Shown one piece after another: positions 23,990 to 35,808 of a DNA stretch of 64,000 bases. The stretch covers positions 4,014,501 through 4,078,500 of the forward strand of contig NC_061781.1 of the NCBI RefSeq assembly GCF_022458985.1. The letters run 5' to 3'. Positions within the stretch are counted from its first letter, which is position 1, and each line of letters starts with the position of its first letter. The stretch comes from Mugil cephalus (taxonomy: Eukaryota > Chordata > Actinopteri > Mugiliformes > Mugilidae). A program made the translations under genes and the position numbers. Under the pieces are notes generated by a model. It was not told the origin of the DNA. It was given only the letters and a program-made list of their open reading frames with translations, and searched no databases.

Positions 23990-25487
23990 ATCGGCCCGAT
24001 AACATATATATATTTTTGTCAGCACTGTGGTGTGAGTTGTCGTTTTAATCAGGCGCTCCCTCTACTACATGAGACCTGCAGTGAATGCTGCATTCAAGTG
24101 GCGTCATTATGATCACAAAAACAACTTTCTGACTGAAAAAATGCATCACTCCCTCATGTCGGAAAACAACTTGTTAACTCTGTCATAATTTTTGGTAGTA
24201 GCTGACTGATATCAACGTCTTATCCATAGTATTTTACTAATTGCCCTGGATGTTACCCATAGCCTAAATCATAGAAACATGAACATAAAAAGTTTGGGGA
24301 AACGACTCGCAAACCAGTGAAGGGGAATTTCCGTCACCACATGAATGCACCAAAACGTGCATACCTTTGTAAATATACAAGATGGCGGCAGTAGTGTGGG
24401 GTTTTTTTTTAAGTTTCCGAGGAAGACAGTTCGCTGGCTGAGTGCAATAAATGTTTAGAGAAAATACCACGTGAAGGGAGAAACAGCATAGACCTAGCAT
24501 AGAAATGTTTGATTCTAACTTGTGTCAGTGCACTATTTATTTTTTAGAAATTGTAGAATGCACTTTTTCCACCTTATTTACTTTGAAACCTGATGTTAAG
24601 TATTTCAGGTCTAGAGGCCTTTATTTTGTGATGTTCATTTGAAATATCAAATAGTTTTGTTTGACCTTGATCTTTTAGCAAATGTTTGCTTGTTAATAGA
24701 TTTTCATCTGAACAATAAATATCTTCATTTTAACAGTCAAAACTGTTTGTTCATTAGTCTTTCTTATCTCCAGGTATGTTATCAGTATCGGCCTTTGGAA
24801 GCAGATAATTATCGGTTTCGGTTACAAAAAAAAGTTTTGGGCATCTCTAATTTTCACTGTAGATACTTCTCACCCATCGTTTGGCAGTTTGATATATTTA
24901 AATAAAAATATATTATGTATTGTACAACTCTTCCATATTTGAAAATTTATGAAATGTTTTGCTAGCTCATTGCTGCAACCATATAAGTTACCATAACTGT
25001 GATCTCTTTAAACTGACTGATAGATGACTGAATTATTTCAGCTGTGAAATGTTTAATTATCCAATGACCCGATGACTCACTTCACCAACCTTCTGCCGTT
25101 TCCATGATTAGCTCTTGGCCACTGGATGTTAACAGTGGAACTTTCCATGCTAAAATATTTATGACTACGAAAGTACATTCAGTCACCAGCTGATAGTCAT
25201 AACATTTCTTCACTTTTCACTGCAAAACCGCTGCTACCCTGTTATATCTTATCAAACAGTCACATGAGCAAACAGCTCTGAAGTCAATGTGTCGCTGAGC
25301 CTCGTGCTGAGCACAGTGCCTTTCAAAATAAATAGCAATCAGCTCTTAATATAGTTTAGTGCAAATGGGAATTAAACATCCATTACCGATATGGATCGGC
25401 TCATTATCACCGATTCCCGATCTAGAATTTTCTTCAATATCGGTACCGGTACCGATACAAATATCGGATCGGTGCATCCCTAGTAAT
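23990..25487. mobile_element. Mosaic of degenerate repeats with ATCGG-rich transposon ends
   Basis: Three patches are rich in TATCGG/CCGATA: 23990-24005, about 24778-24853 (ending GCATCTCTAA) and 25384-25482 (ending GGATCGGTGCATCCCTA). The last two look like the same terminal motif of a fish hAT-like family. The sequence between contains no intact transposase frame. It is probably two overlapping or nested non-autonomous copies; exact borders are not clear. Confidence 0.42.
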
Positions 25488-25551
25488 GACCATCAGTGTT
25501 GTTGGTAAAACAACATACGATGCCTTTCCTGTCCAAAAACGAAAGGGTTTT

Positions 25552-25572
25552 GTTTGTTTGTTTGTTTGTTTG
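25552..25572. repeat. (TTTG)n tract
   Basis: About five TTTG units; a shorter relative occurs at about 25768-25780. These are simple repeats only. Confidence 0.85.
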
Positions 25573-26839
25573 CACTAACTCGTACGAGCAAGATCACAAT
25601 ATATCAATAGATCACTAATAATGATAGAATTATTATAATAGTTCAAAATAATATAAATAACACAACCTTTGTTGTATCCTCAATTAGGCGGTCAAAACTT
25701 TATACGTCATATTCATTCTGACTCAACTACATTTTAAGAATGGGATGCTTTTTGATATCCATTTATATGTTTGTTTGTTTGTTTTTTTATTATCCATAAC
25801 TGTTTATGTTATTATGGTAGTATTATCTTATCTTATGGAGGGTTGTGGAGGAGCTGGAGCCTATATATAGACTATAGATTTATCCAGTAATAGTAGTTCA
25901 TCTGTGCGTGGATTGAGAACCTATGGGCGGACATGCTCCGTTTGAATTTACATCCCTGCCTCACAAGTACAAATACAAGGAGACACCATTTGACACGTTC
26001 GTTGCTGCTGTTGCTATGCAACTGGTCAAATGGCCGAACACCTCGGACACTGTTTTTGCCAACTTGTATATGGGCCTGATACTAATTCTGTACATTTTTT
26101 TGACATTGTTTATTTTTATTTAATGTGATCTCATTTGTTTAATCTCTCTTGTGTTTTTTGTTGTTTACTTTTATGTGCAACAAAGTTACGGTGACAAAGT
26201 AATTTCCCTCGTGGATCATTAAAGTCAGTCTAAATCTGTAGTAACTCAGGAATTAAGTTTTACTACGTACACACTTGTATTATGAAGTAAGGCAGCTATT
26301 GCTGTGTATTAGTACCTTAAACATCCTACACCCCATGAATTTGGAGGACGTACTTTCAAACAATGTTTCAAACAAGCGGTGGCAACGTCATTCAATGTGC
26401 AAATACAGACTTCTCACTATTTCAGTATTCATGAGTGCTTATTAGTTTGAACTCATGGGTCCTGCCCGCACCACAACCTGTTTCCTCTAGATTCCATTAC
26501 CTCGCCTTCACTGAGTTGTGGTAGTCAACTGTTTATGGTCCTGACAAAAAGCATCTCTTGCTTCATGGAACTCCCTTAGAAACGCAAATATTCTTCACAG
26601 AATGGGTGGTTTTCCTTAAGATTACACGGGAATCGATGAATTCACTGTTGGCCAGTGGCACATTTTGGTGAATGGCGACACAGATCACTGACTGTGCAGA
26701 ATGCGTCAGAATTATTGCTTAATCCTACTTCACTTTAGCGCAGAAGCATAAATTATGCTTACATTTATAAGGTTGTTAACTTCCCCGCTTAAGCTAACTA
26801 ACTAACTAACTAACTACCAGCCTCACTGTCTTACAATAG

Positions 26840-27480
26840 TGAGGATGGGACGTCGTGTTAGTCGTACTAACGAGGGTAACAACCGATGATCCACTCGCTG
26901 TGCACATATCTGAGCATTTTTCTTAAAGTGTCCAAAAATGTTTTAGCTAGTGTACGTAAACGTTAGCTTCTACCGAGGCTAGTGCGCTACATGCCAACCA
27001 CGTCAGGAAGAACGCAACCGTTAACTAACGGCTCCGCTCACCATCGTTTGCTTTGACAAGACCGAACGCAGCAAATACAGTTATTTCATTCCGGTCACGT
27101 CGATCCGTGTCTTCTTGTATAACCCCGGCGACAAATATAATGACATGTTCACCCAGAGTAAGTAAGTAGTGTGAAGTTGAAGATGACGAGGAAATCAGAT
27201 GAAACTTTACGGGGGTGCCTTTAAGTTTTTCACCTTATTTTGACCCAAAAGAGATGTGACTGCCCTGTTCCCGAGACACGTTGTTTTCTAAATCCCAATT
27301 GAGACATTTCGCGTGTGAAAAAAGTGCAACATAGTCAAGGAACATTTTGTTACTTACTACGAGAACCCCACTGCGCCTCTTCCCCGACAGTTCTCCGTCT
27401 GAAAGACGGCTATTGCTGCATTCAGGGCTGCCTCGTAAATTGCCCCACCTGAGGTAGGAAGTGCTTGCACGCACTTTCTG
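26840..27480 (-). promoter_or_regulatory. CpG-rich candidate promoter and 5' UTR exon region of the kelch gene
   Basis: The first visible kelch coding exon begins at an acceptor, so a non-coding exon must lie upstream (to the right). The sequence at about 26840-27150, and again at 27360-27470, is locally rich in CpG in an otherwise AT-rich, CpG-poor landscape. On the minus strand it offers donor-like sites: GATG|GTGAGC near 27040 and GTAG|TAAGTA or GTAAGT near 27353. Which exon is used cannot be decided without transcripts. This could also be the promoter of an unseen gene. Confidence 0.33.
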
Positions 27481-27689
27481 GCAGGTCTATAATGCCGTAT
27501 ACTGTCTGTATAGGGCTTAGGTGATCCGCGGGGCAATGGCAGCTCATCCAGAGGGTGCGAGAATTACATAGAAGACTGCAATTTTTCAATGTTAATATCT
27601 GTTAGCCCTAATTTGTCTCTTGTTTCAGTCAGAGAAGAGGACAGAACATAACACTGAGACCCAAGACTAAACATCGGACAGCAATGAGC

Positions 27690-27775
27690 CCAAATTGTAC
27701 TTGTTTTTTCTAATTTTTCTAAAACACGTGGAAAAAAAATGTGGCCCCCGAACTAAAATGAGTTTGACACCCCTG
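27690..27775 (-). mobile_element. End of a hAT-like repeat
   Basis: The block GTGGCCCCCGAACTAAAATG followed by AGTTTGACACCCCTG matches the end of a common teleost hAT-like element (in reverse: CAGGGGTGTCAAACTCATTT). Only the right end is clear. The same family is seen at 27974-28274, 45921-46284 and as a fragment near 17150-17215. Confidence 0.55.
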
Positions 27776-27973
27776 TAGGAAGAAGCAGTCGCCTATACCT
27801 ACAGGACTTGCACGTGGTGTTTTTATTTCTTATTGCTGATTAGCTACACTACCACACAGTAACACAGGTTACCACAGTACCACAGGTTACCTCTTCAAAA
27901 AAAATAAAAGACACATGCATTTTATTTACTGATGTACATGAATCAACTTCAGTGATGTCGCCCCACAAAATCA

Positions 27974-28274
27974 AGGGTGTCAAACATAACATACAGGAGA
28001 ATTGCAAAGAGTAAATTGAAAATTTTCAATAAAAGTAAGTAACTTATAATAATTTTTCCACTGTCAGATTGTTTTGGTAGGGTCTGTGGACATAACACAG
28101 CAATGCAATGCAGAACTGAACTGTGGATGGCAGCAAAGAACCAAAACTTTCCTCAAGGAATTTCAGGCTGTTCATAAATTTTTATGTTACGTTATTTATG
28201 TTTCAGGGCTGGCCCCCTGTAGATCAAATTGGGCTGAATGTTGTCCCTGGACATAAATAGGGTTGACATCCCTG
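27974..28274 (+). mobile_element. Short copy of the same hAT-like family
   Basis: It begins AAGGGTGTCAAACATAACAT and ends GGGTTGACATCCCTG, so the ends are imperfect inverted repeats of the type described for the copy at 27775. The interior GTGGACATAACACAGCAATG is shared with the copy at 45921-46284 (GTGGACATAACACAACACTG). About 300 bp, no coding capacity. No clear target duplication could be found by eye. Confidence 0.55.
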
Positions 28275-28316
28275 ATCGAAATTGAACTATACGGCTTCAG
28301 CTTCAGTTGGCTGATG

Positions 28317-28354
28317 GACCCGAACCCACAACCTTCTTGCTGTGAGGCGTAACC
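28317..28354 (-). repeat. tRNA-derived SINE-like fragment (B-box region)
   Basis: On the minus strand the sequence reads GCCTCACAGCAAGAAGGTTG followed by TGGGTTCGGGTC. The second part matches the RNA polymerase III B box (GGTTCGANNCC) with one change. The same phrase is frequent in fish SINE-like repeats (from memory). No A box or full cloverleaf is evident, so it is not a tRNA gene. Confidence 0.4.
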
Positions 28355-28360
28355 GCAGAA

Positions 28361-30083
28361 AAAAAAAACAACAATACTAAAGTGCAAAATGACCATGAGT
28401 AGTGTCCACATTAATGACTGTCGCATCTGCCCTTCGAGAGACCGAGCATCAGCTTTGATGCTGAAGCAAGTAGGGGTCATGTGTCAAAAGCTGTATGTTG
28501 AATGAGATGTGTTGAGACTATTTGTACTGTTATTGACGCTATATAAATAAAATTCAAATTGAAACTGAAGAAAAACCACACACTGTGAAGTTCTTTGTCA
28601 TAAGTTTGCAAGCCCAGTTTTTTATAATTTAAGACTACGCTACACCCTTTTGCTAGATGGACTGGAACACATGCACAGTGCAACGAAGATTTTCTTGAGA
28701 CGTCTATGTCCATTTTAATGCAGATGGATGAATTTACATCCCTTGAAAGTCAAATAAATAGATAAAACATTATCCATGTGAATTATTGTCACGTATGAAT
28801 GTACGAATTCCCAGCCCTTCCACCAGTAAGTGAAGGCATCTTGGGAACATTCCTCAGTGGGCGGGGCCAGTGAGCGGAGATGTGAACACATGGGCTTCTT
28901 GCTGAATTGAAGGTTATGTCAGAGACAGGTGAGCAGACTTCACGATCCTATGAGGACACTTGATACTGTACATAAATTAATGCAAGTGGGCGTGCTGTGG
29001 CAGTTAAACTTTGGACTCTGAAGCAGAGTAAGGATTAAATGTGATAAGCGTTATGTTTCTGGCCTTGCACTGGGACAACATGATCCTTTTTTTTATTGTT
29101 ATTTTAACGATTCACCACGCAATGCTAGATTATAAAGGTTTTCATAAGAGCACAGGGTCCGTTATCAAGAAACAATGAAAACACTCTTGTACATTCAAAA
29201 GGTTCATCGATATGTATGTGTTTATTGAGTTTTTGGAGAGCACTCGTGTCACAACATGAATGAAGAAAACATACAAGGAAAAATGCAAAAAATATTATTT
29301 TGTCAAGCACATTTTAGAAACCATTAAGAAATACAGACGGGTTTTAAATAGATTTTTTACAAAACACAAGAAAAGCTTTAAATAGGCTCAAAGTAAATCT
29401 GAAGAATTGCAATCAGCACTTATTAAACATCTCCATTTATTAAAATATACTATGTATATATGTTGCAATAGAGTGGACTAATACATTAGTAGGAGTGTGA
29501 ATGCGTTATATTATAAATATACAGGGATTACTCCATATTTCTGTTTCCTGAGAAACAACTCACATATTGTAAAGTTCCAAGAGTCGGCTGTATTCAGTAA
29601 AAACCTTTCCAACCCTTTAGATTTATCTTGTCAATAGTATGTACTTTATAAGGAGGTGAGAAAATAACACATCAAGACCCAAAGACTCAAAGTTTGCAAT
29701 TACCAAAGTATTCATTTTATGTTTACTAGCAAGCAAACAAACAAACAAACAAAAAAAAAACATTTTTTTTTTTTTTAAATGTAAAGTTTGTGAACTGTGC
29801 AACATGGGCAGTCGTGCTCCCCTGCCTCACTCATTCCCAACTCATTCGGAGTCACATCGCATCCCTCTTGCGTCATCATTGGCCCCTATGTAAGTCAGCT
29901 GGCTCTGTCTATTCAAGTTGTTGCCCCCCAGTAAAACTCGGGAGCCTCCTGCCTGAGAAGACCTTGATTAAATGCCTTTTTCTTAAATCCTAACTACTGT
30001 GCGTCTTTTTTGCACTCAGCGCTGTAATTTCAATTCTTCTGTTGTCAAGCGCTTTGTGCCCTTGTTCAGAGAAGTGTTATTAT
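28361..30083. other. Intergenic spacer before slc10a2
   Basis: AT-rich and without a supportable gene. It holds short homopolymers, including CAAACAAA and poly-A/T runs near 29735-29775. Open frames are short and without domains. Confidence 0.5.
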
Positions 30084-30089
30084 TTTATT
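30084..30089 (-). terminator. slc10a2: Candidate polyadenylation signal of slc10a2
   Basis: AATAAA on the minus strand about 445 nt downstream of the stop codon. Other weaker variants exist nearer the stop, so the choice is tentative. Confidence 0.3.
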
Positions 30090-30533
30090 TTTTTTTTAAA
30101 AAGCAATGTTATTATCAGCTTAATTTTCCATACCACAACAACACATTATAGTTGCACTGGGTTGTGTCTGCAACTGAAACTCTTCAACAGCCCTCAACGT
30201 TCTGTTTGAATCATTAATCACAGGCATAGAGGTCTATCGAACGGAAAGTAAAAAGGAAAGTTGTTAAATATTTAAATTAAAGGGCCTCATATCTACAATA
30301 CAATTTGACATGGTGTGCCGGTCACTGGGCCTTCTCAGATTTAACTGTTGGCCACAGGAAGACATTTGTGCAGCAGTGTGTGCGTGCAAACCTCCCAGTG
30401 GTGACAAGGATGGGATATGTATCACACACTTCCAGCCTGCAGAGTGCACTGTGTGTTCACGGTTGAGTCCGGCTGATCTCTTCAGTGGGGTGGGGTGGGG
30501 CATGGAGGATCATAACGACCAAGTCTGCAGCTC

Positions 30534-33148
30534 TCACATCTGTGAGTACTTCCCATCAGCATTCTCATGCAAGTCGAAGCCACTATTGTCCAGAGCGTAG
30601 CCCTTTGATTTGGATGCTGCACCTTCCACAGATTGGACCTCAGTGTCCTCATCAGAGTCGCGGTGGCATCGCCTCAAATATATCTGGTAGGCTGCAAACG
30701 GAAAAGCATGGAGTCAGAAATCAGTCAGAAACTGGTCATCTATTAACACTGACGTGAAGCAGCCCTCTCACTGGACAGTTCTCCGGACAATTGATCTGCC
30801 ATATGTTTTTGTTTTAAAAGGGCGATGGACAATGAAATGAGCTGAAATAAATTTAAAATATATATATTGAACACACCAAATTCACTTTACAGCCTGCTAT
30901 CATTTACTTTATTATCATTAACCTTGACCATTGGCATCCTTCTTTCTCTGATATTTACATCTCTTTTTTCCTCTGTATGAAATAAAAACCAATGGAAAGA
31001 TACGATGCCTCAGGAGGGAAAGGATAAAACACTTGTCACTGCAGACATAGGGACTCTTAGATCTCAGGTAGTGAGGAAGTACAACACTGAAACAACCTGG
31101 ACTTCTGTTACCCTACAAATTCACTTATTAAGTGTCAAAACAATCAATTTGCCAACTTAAAAGGCAGTAAAAGGATAATCATGGAAAAGAGCAGGCTTTG
31201 GCAAGGGTGCAGTCTTCTTGTCCACAAAATGGTAGGAACAATGAGTGGGAGCTCATATTATTTAAAAATGAGTACACCTACAGCAAAATCATTCACTGTC
31301 TGTGTTTGCATGTCAAACCCTTACCTGACACAGCAATGATAGCCACCACGATCTGGAAGATGCTGTAGATGAGCGGGAATGCAAACATGATTTCAAGTTC
31401 TTCTGGCTTGAAGGACAGCTGGACAATGGTACTGCACAACTGGGAGTTCTGGATACCTGTCTCCAGTGCAATGGTTCGACATCTGATTGATGGAAGAATA
31501 GATGAACAACCTCATAAGTATGTTTGCAGTTTCATCATTTCAAATCGCCACAAAACAGAATTTGGCAGTATCAAAAAAATAAATAAAACCAGTCAGAAAC
31601 ATCACGAGGTACTGGTTTAGCTTTAGTTTGCATTATGGTAACATCACTGTGCAGTGGCGTCATCCTACCTGTACCAGGGCTGACCCACAAAGCGGGCCAT
31701 GGCGAACCCCAGACCGAATCCAATAAAGGGGTAGATGGTTCCAATTATCCATAAGGAGGGTGCAATGACCCAAGAAGACTGGTAGAGGACCCCTCCGACC
31801 ACAGCTATGATGACGATGAGACAAGCGCCGACAATGGAGCCCACCTGTGACACAGCAGGCACACAAACACTACATTAAAACCCAGTCCTGGCATTTCCAC
31901 TGGTTAGGCCACACAGAAATAATAAAAAGTAAATGGTATGACAGCTCCCACGATCAACAAAGATACCATAGAATATTCCTACCTTAAGGATCTTCTTCGC
32001 CAATTTGGGCCATTTGCGTTTTACACCCATTCCCAAAGCAACTGGAATAAGAAGGGCCGCTAGAGTGATACCTGAGGATACACAGATTTCAGGTTACATC
32101 ACAATAACGTGCAGGGCTTTTTGGGGGAAAAAAAAATGTAGTTAATTCTTGTTTGTTTGTTTTTTTCTGTAAATCTCCTAGATATTTCCCATTCGCTTAC
32201 CAATACTATCGTATGGAATCTCAATGGCGTCGCTGGAAGTCCAGGTGGTGGTGTAAACGAGCAGACACAGGGGCATCATACCCAAGGCCAGGATAGAGGA
32301 ACAGGCTGTCATGCTGATACTGAGGAGCAGACAGTGTGGACAGGGGGTTGGTCAATGTCTCAGAGCACATTTCTGTTTTTCTAGCAGCACGAGAAAATAA
32401 ACAAGTCATATTACATCATATTTAGGTCTACGATTTCATCAGGGAATGGAACATACAGTACATGTGACATTATTTCTAGAACCATGTCTTCCAGACCACT
32501 AAATTCACAAAGTAGCCTCTGTGGTGTATAGATAAAAGGCTGTGAGGAGGACAGTTGTATATGACATTGTTGTGTCATGTGCCTGTATATAATACATGTT
32601 GCTGTGTCAAATAAGTGCGCTGAAAAATCCCTTTGGAAGGAGATCAAGAACTGCCTTTTCCTGACAAAGTTAGATGAGATGAGCAGATGTTCCAGAGAGC
32701 TTGCCACCATTCAAACAACAAAGAACCCAGTTCCTTACCTGAGGTCCATGTCTCCATCCAGCCAGTAGCAGATAACGTTGGAGCCAGAGCCTCCGGGACA
32801 GCAGCCCATAATGATGATGACGATCGCCTGCACGGGCTGAACCCCGAAGGCTAGAGCCAAGGCAAAGGCTGTGAAGGGCATGATACCAAACTGGCAGAGG
32901 AAGCCAATGAAGATGCCCCAAGGTCTCTTGATGTGGCCCAACAGCTTACTGGTTTCCACAGTGCAGCCCATGGAGAACATGACCATAGCAAGCATTATGG
33001 TGAGCACTGCGCTCAGCACGAGGCTCAGCATCGCATTGAAATTACTTGGAGGAACAAGGCAGTTCCTGCCTGAACACACTGTGGCATGAGGGTCACAGTC
33101 TGCAGGCACAGCTGCTGCCTTCAACAACGACATGCTGGAAAATGCCAT
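30534..33148 (-). CDS. slc10a2: Apical sodium-dependent bile acid transporter (SLC10A2 type), six exons
   Basis: Sodium/bile-acid cotransporter of the SLC10 family, expected in the apical membrane of ileal or renal epithelium. Exons (minus): 33148-32739, 32319-32201, 32071-31983, 31844-31669, 31482-31325, 30691-30534; all GT-AG, phases agree, 369 aa (human ASBT 348). The ATG at 33148 has a strong ACCATGG context; the frame upstream of it has no ATG. Family signatures: [23 protein letters not shown] (residues 116-124), [24 protein letters not shown], and the [18 protein letters not shown] helix (E272, Q276, N277) that forms sodium sites in SLC10 proteins. CCPGG and DGDMDLS favour SLC10A2 over SLC10A1 (NTCP). 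Multiple hydrophobic helices are followed by an acidic cytosolic tail. The NAT glycosylation sequon near the human N-terminus reads HAT here. Orthology is strong, but a fish-specific paralogue cannot be excluded. Confidence 0.94.
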
Positions 33149-33297
33149 GGTAGTAGAAGAAGAGGGAAATGAAAGGCTCCGGGTCTGAGAGTTCCCACAC
33201 GGCTTATGATTCTTAGGATCCACAAGACCGTCCCAGCTTCTTCCTCTCTGATATCCAAGAGCTGACTGGAGCAGTGAGAAGTGCCGGCTCGCTCCTC

Positions 33298-33373
33298 TTT
33301 ATGCCTGCAGCGCGGGGGCCAAATAAAATTGGGAGGGAAATAAGGTGAAGGGAAAAAAAATCAAAAATTAACC
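33298..33373 (-). promoter_or_regulatory. slc10a2: Candidate slc10a2 core promoter
   Basis: On the minus strand a TATA-like GCATAAAGAGG lies at about 33298-33305, some 150 bp upstream of the ATG. Farther upstream GGTTAAT (33367-33373) is half of an HNF1 site. HNF1-alpha is a known activator of mammalian SLC10A2, which makes the site of interest, but a half-site alone is weak evidence. Confidence 0.27.
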
Positions 33374-34930
33374 AATACATAATGTTTTATGGGGTCAGTG
33401 TTCAGAAGCGCGAGCATATAAAACGGGAATCACACTGAAATATGAAAAAGGGATTGCGCAATGGCTCCAACTTTTACAGCCCTTGGTCTCTTAAAACTTT
33501 ATTGGACAACTGGGCTGTGTAGCATCATCGTCGTACACCGCCCGCAAGGAGGGAAGATGCTTGCGAGACACGGAACACCACGTACATATTCTTTGAACAA
33601 TCCTAATTGCAATTTGACCTATTTTGTTCAGTAAGTTGTTTTTACGCTGCTCATTCAAAATAAAAGTATTTCCCTTTAGAGCAGACTCAAGCCTCTAGGA
33701 CTATATTAAATAAGTATTAAGAACGATTAGCAAAAGTTATGCAAAACTAGCACCTAGGAGGATATTTTCAAAGCAATGAATGTCCCACGGAGGACAAGGG
33801 CCGAAGGGGGCACAGCTGTATGAATGGAATACAGACACACTACTGGATTTGGTTCTTTTCCTGATTATTATATTTATTTTTTTGGAATAGGAAAAGTTCA
33901 ACAAATCCAGTGCCGGCTACATGTCCTCACTGCGTCACAGCTGTAATTCTTGTTAAAGGTGTTTGTTTTCTTTCCACAAATACTGATGAGCCTAAAATGG
34001 GTTGACACTTACGTATTCATTTGTTACGTATTTTAGATTTGCATTTCATTTCTTTATTGAAGGCATTTTTGGTTTTAAGTACCATGCAATCTTAATTATA
34101 TCTAGCAAAACATTGTAAAACGGCAACACATAAAAAAAGTTAAAGAGAGCGCAAATGCGCTTTTATTGACTCTTCACATCAAGTCACTGCACATGGCAGG
34201 CAGACGATCAACGAAAAGTTAAAGTGCACCTTTAAATAAAAGTCTTTATTCGCTTTATATAATAATGATTCACAGCTGATACTCGTTTGGCTCTGAGGTA
34301 TTTGAAACTCGCTGTGAATTGAGGAGAGCACAGCTAATGTGTTATAATTCCTTTTTCCTTTTCCTTTATTTTTAATCGTACCATGAAATCATATTCCATA
34401 CTAAACAACACCCAGTGGAACGCTCTTACCTTATTGAATAGTCTTAAGTGAAGAGTTTCATCCGAGGCTCTCTCTGGAAGTATTAATGACAAACTGCAGG
34501 TTAAAGGACAACCAGCCAACACAAACTGAAGAATGTGTTTAACTGTTTATTGCAGAATAAAAGCTTATGGAGCAATTATGCAAAAGCACAACATAAAGGT
34601 ATGTGGAATGCACAATTAGTGTCTTGGAGTTGTAATATTTGCATTCATCATCTATCGTGATTTAAATCCGATGTAACATCCAGTACTTACAATTAGTTAT
34701 CACATCAAGTAAAATTAAATTGAATTATTTAAAACACTAAATATTTGTGTATTTATGATCCAGTGATGCCAGATATTTAAATCAGGATTCTTATTTCAGT
34801 ATTTATCTTTTGTCTGACATTATTATTGTTACATTATTATTGTTATTATTACAATAAATGCATTGGATTTGAATTGATTTAGAGAAGACAGGCCACTCAA
34901 ACGTATAATGATTCAGTAGTGCAGAATAAC
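33374..34930. other. AT-rich spacer upstream of slc10a2
   Basis: I see no gene. It may contain distal slc10a2 regulatory sequence. There are no clear transposon ends. Confidence 0.45.
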
Positions 34931-35144
34931 TCCTGCTGGGGATGGCTGCTGCCATCAAGGAGTGTCTTTGTTATGGGGTGGGGGTGTCTGGTCTGTTCTA
35001 GCTGGGTGCTACATGTCTAAGTAACATCTACATGAATGAATACCAGGTCCAAAAGTTTTCCAGCAGAACAGTGAATTGTGACAAGACAGTCAATGTCATT
35101 TACTTCTCCTGTCAGTGGTCATAATGTTATGCCTTATCTGTGTA
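34931..35144 (-). mobile_element. Truncated Tc1-like copy (family member 1 of 3)
   Basis: In reverse orientation it carries the GCAGCAGCCATCCCCAGCAG block shared with the copies at 35376 and 39635. Its right end reads CTGTCAGTGGTCATAATGTT followed by ATGCCTTATCTGTGTA, which matches the terminal inverted repeat of a common fish Tc1-like transposon. It is internally deleted, with no coding capacity. Confidence 0.72.
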
Positions 35145-35375
35145 CATGTACTACTATAGGTCTGTCAGCAGGCTCTCAGCCTGATCTCTGAAGTGTTTAT
35201 CTTCCACGGGGCATAGGTGACATAGCACAGACTGTTACAAATCCACTCTGTCATTTGTTCCAGTATAACTGAATACAATGTGCAATTATTTACTGAGCAA
35301 GTGTTTATTTTTTAATGTAGTTCAGAGTCCTGAAAAGAGACTATGTATTTAGTTAATTAGATAGACAGTACTGGT

Positions 35376-35472
35376 ATATATCAGTCAGCCACAACATTAA
35401 AACCAATGACAGGCCACACCATAGCAATGACACTCCTTGATAGCAGCAGCCATCTCCAGCAGGATGCAGTCT

Positions 35473-35530
<58 letters not shown>

Positions 35531-35808
35531 TTTTCACAAAAACAGTCTGAACAACTCAGAAAACATGAAGAACCTGACCTGGCATCCAAATTCACTAGAT
35601 CCCAAACTGATCAAGTATCTGTGGGATGTTCAACAGAGGCCCCTCCCCTCAACACATAGGACCTAAAGGCCCCCACTAACAACATTATGTTACACCACAG
35701 GACACCCTCAGAAGACCCATGTCCATTCTCTGATGGGTCAGAACTAGTTTGGAGGCACAAAGGAGACCCTTGGAAAGTGGTCATAATGTTAGGCCTGATC
35801 GGTGATCG
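35376..35808 (+). mobile_element. Tc1-like copy with both ends, degenerate transposase (family member 2 of 3)
   Basis: Left end TCAGTCAGCCACAACATTAA followed by AACCAATGACAGG; right end GTGGTCATAATGTTAGGCCT followed by GATCGGTGA; these are imperfect inverted repeats. Between them the plus strand encodes the remains of the transposase C-terminus: SLDPKLIKYLWDV corresponds to the SPDLNPIEHLWDV signature, and PSTHRT and TGHPQKT segments follow, interrupted by stops. It is inactive and about 430 bp long, the interior having been lost. A (CA)n tract has expanded within it. Confidence 0.83.
35473..35525. repeat. (CA)n microsatellite inside a Tc1-like copy
   Basis: About 26 CA units at a place where the sister copy at 39635 has only a short ACACAC tract, so the expansion happened after insertion. 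Confidence 0.96.

Noticed and set aside
33149..33223. Upstream extension of slc10a2 with 25 extra residues
   Set aside because: The frame is open but begins with a GTG, not an ATG. The ATG at 33148 has a strong context and gives the expected N-terminus.
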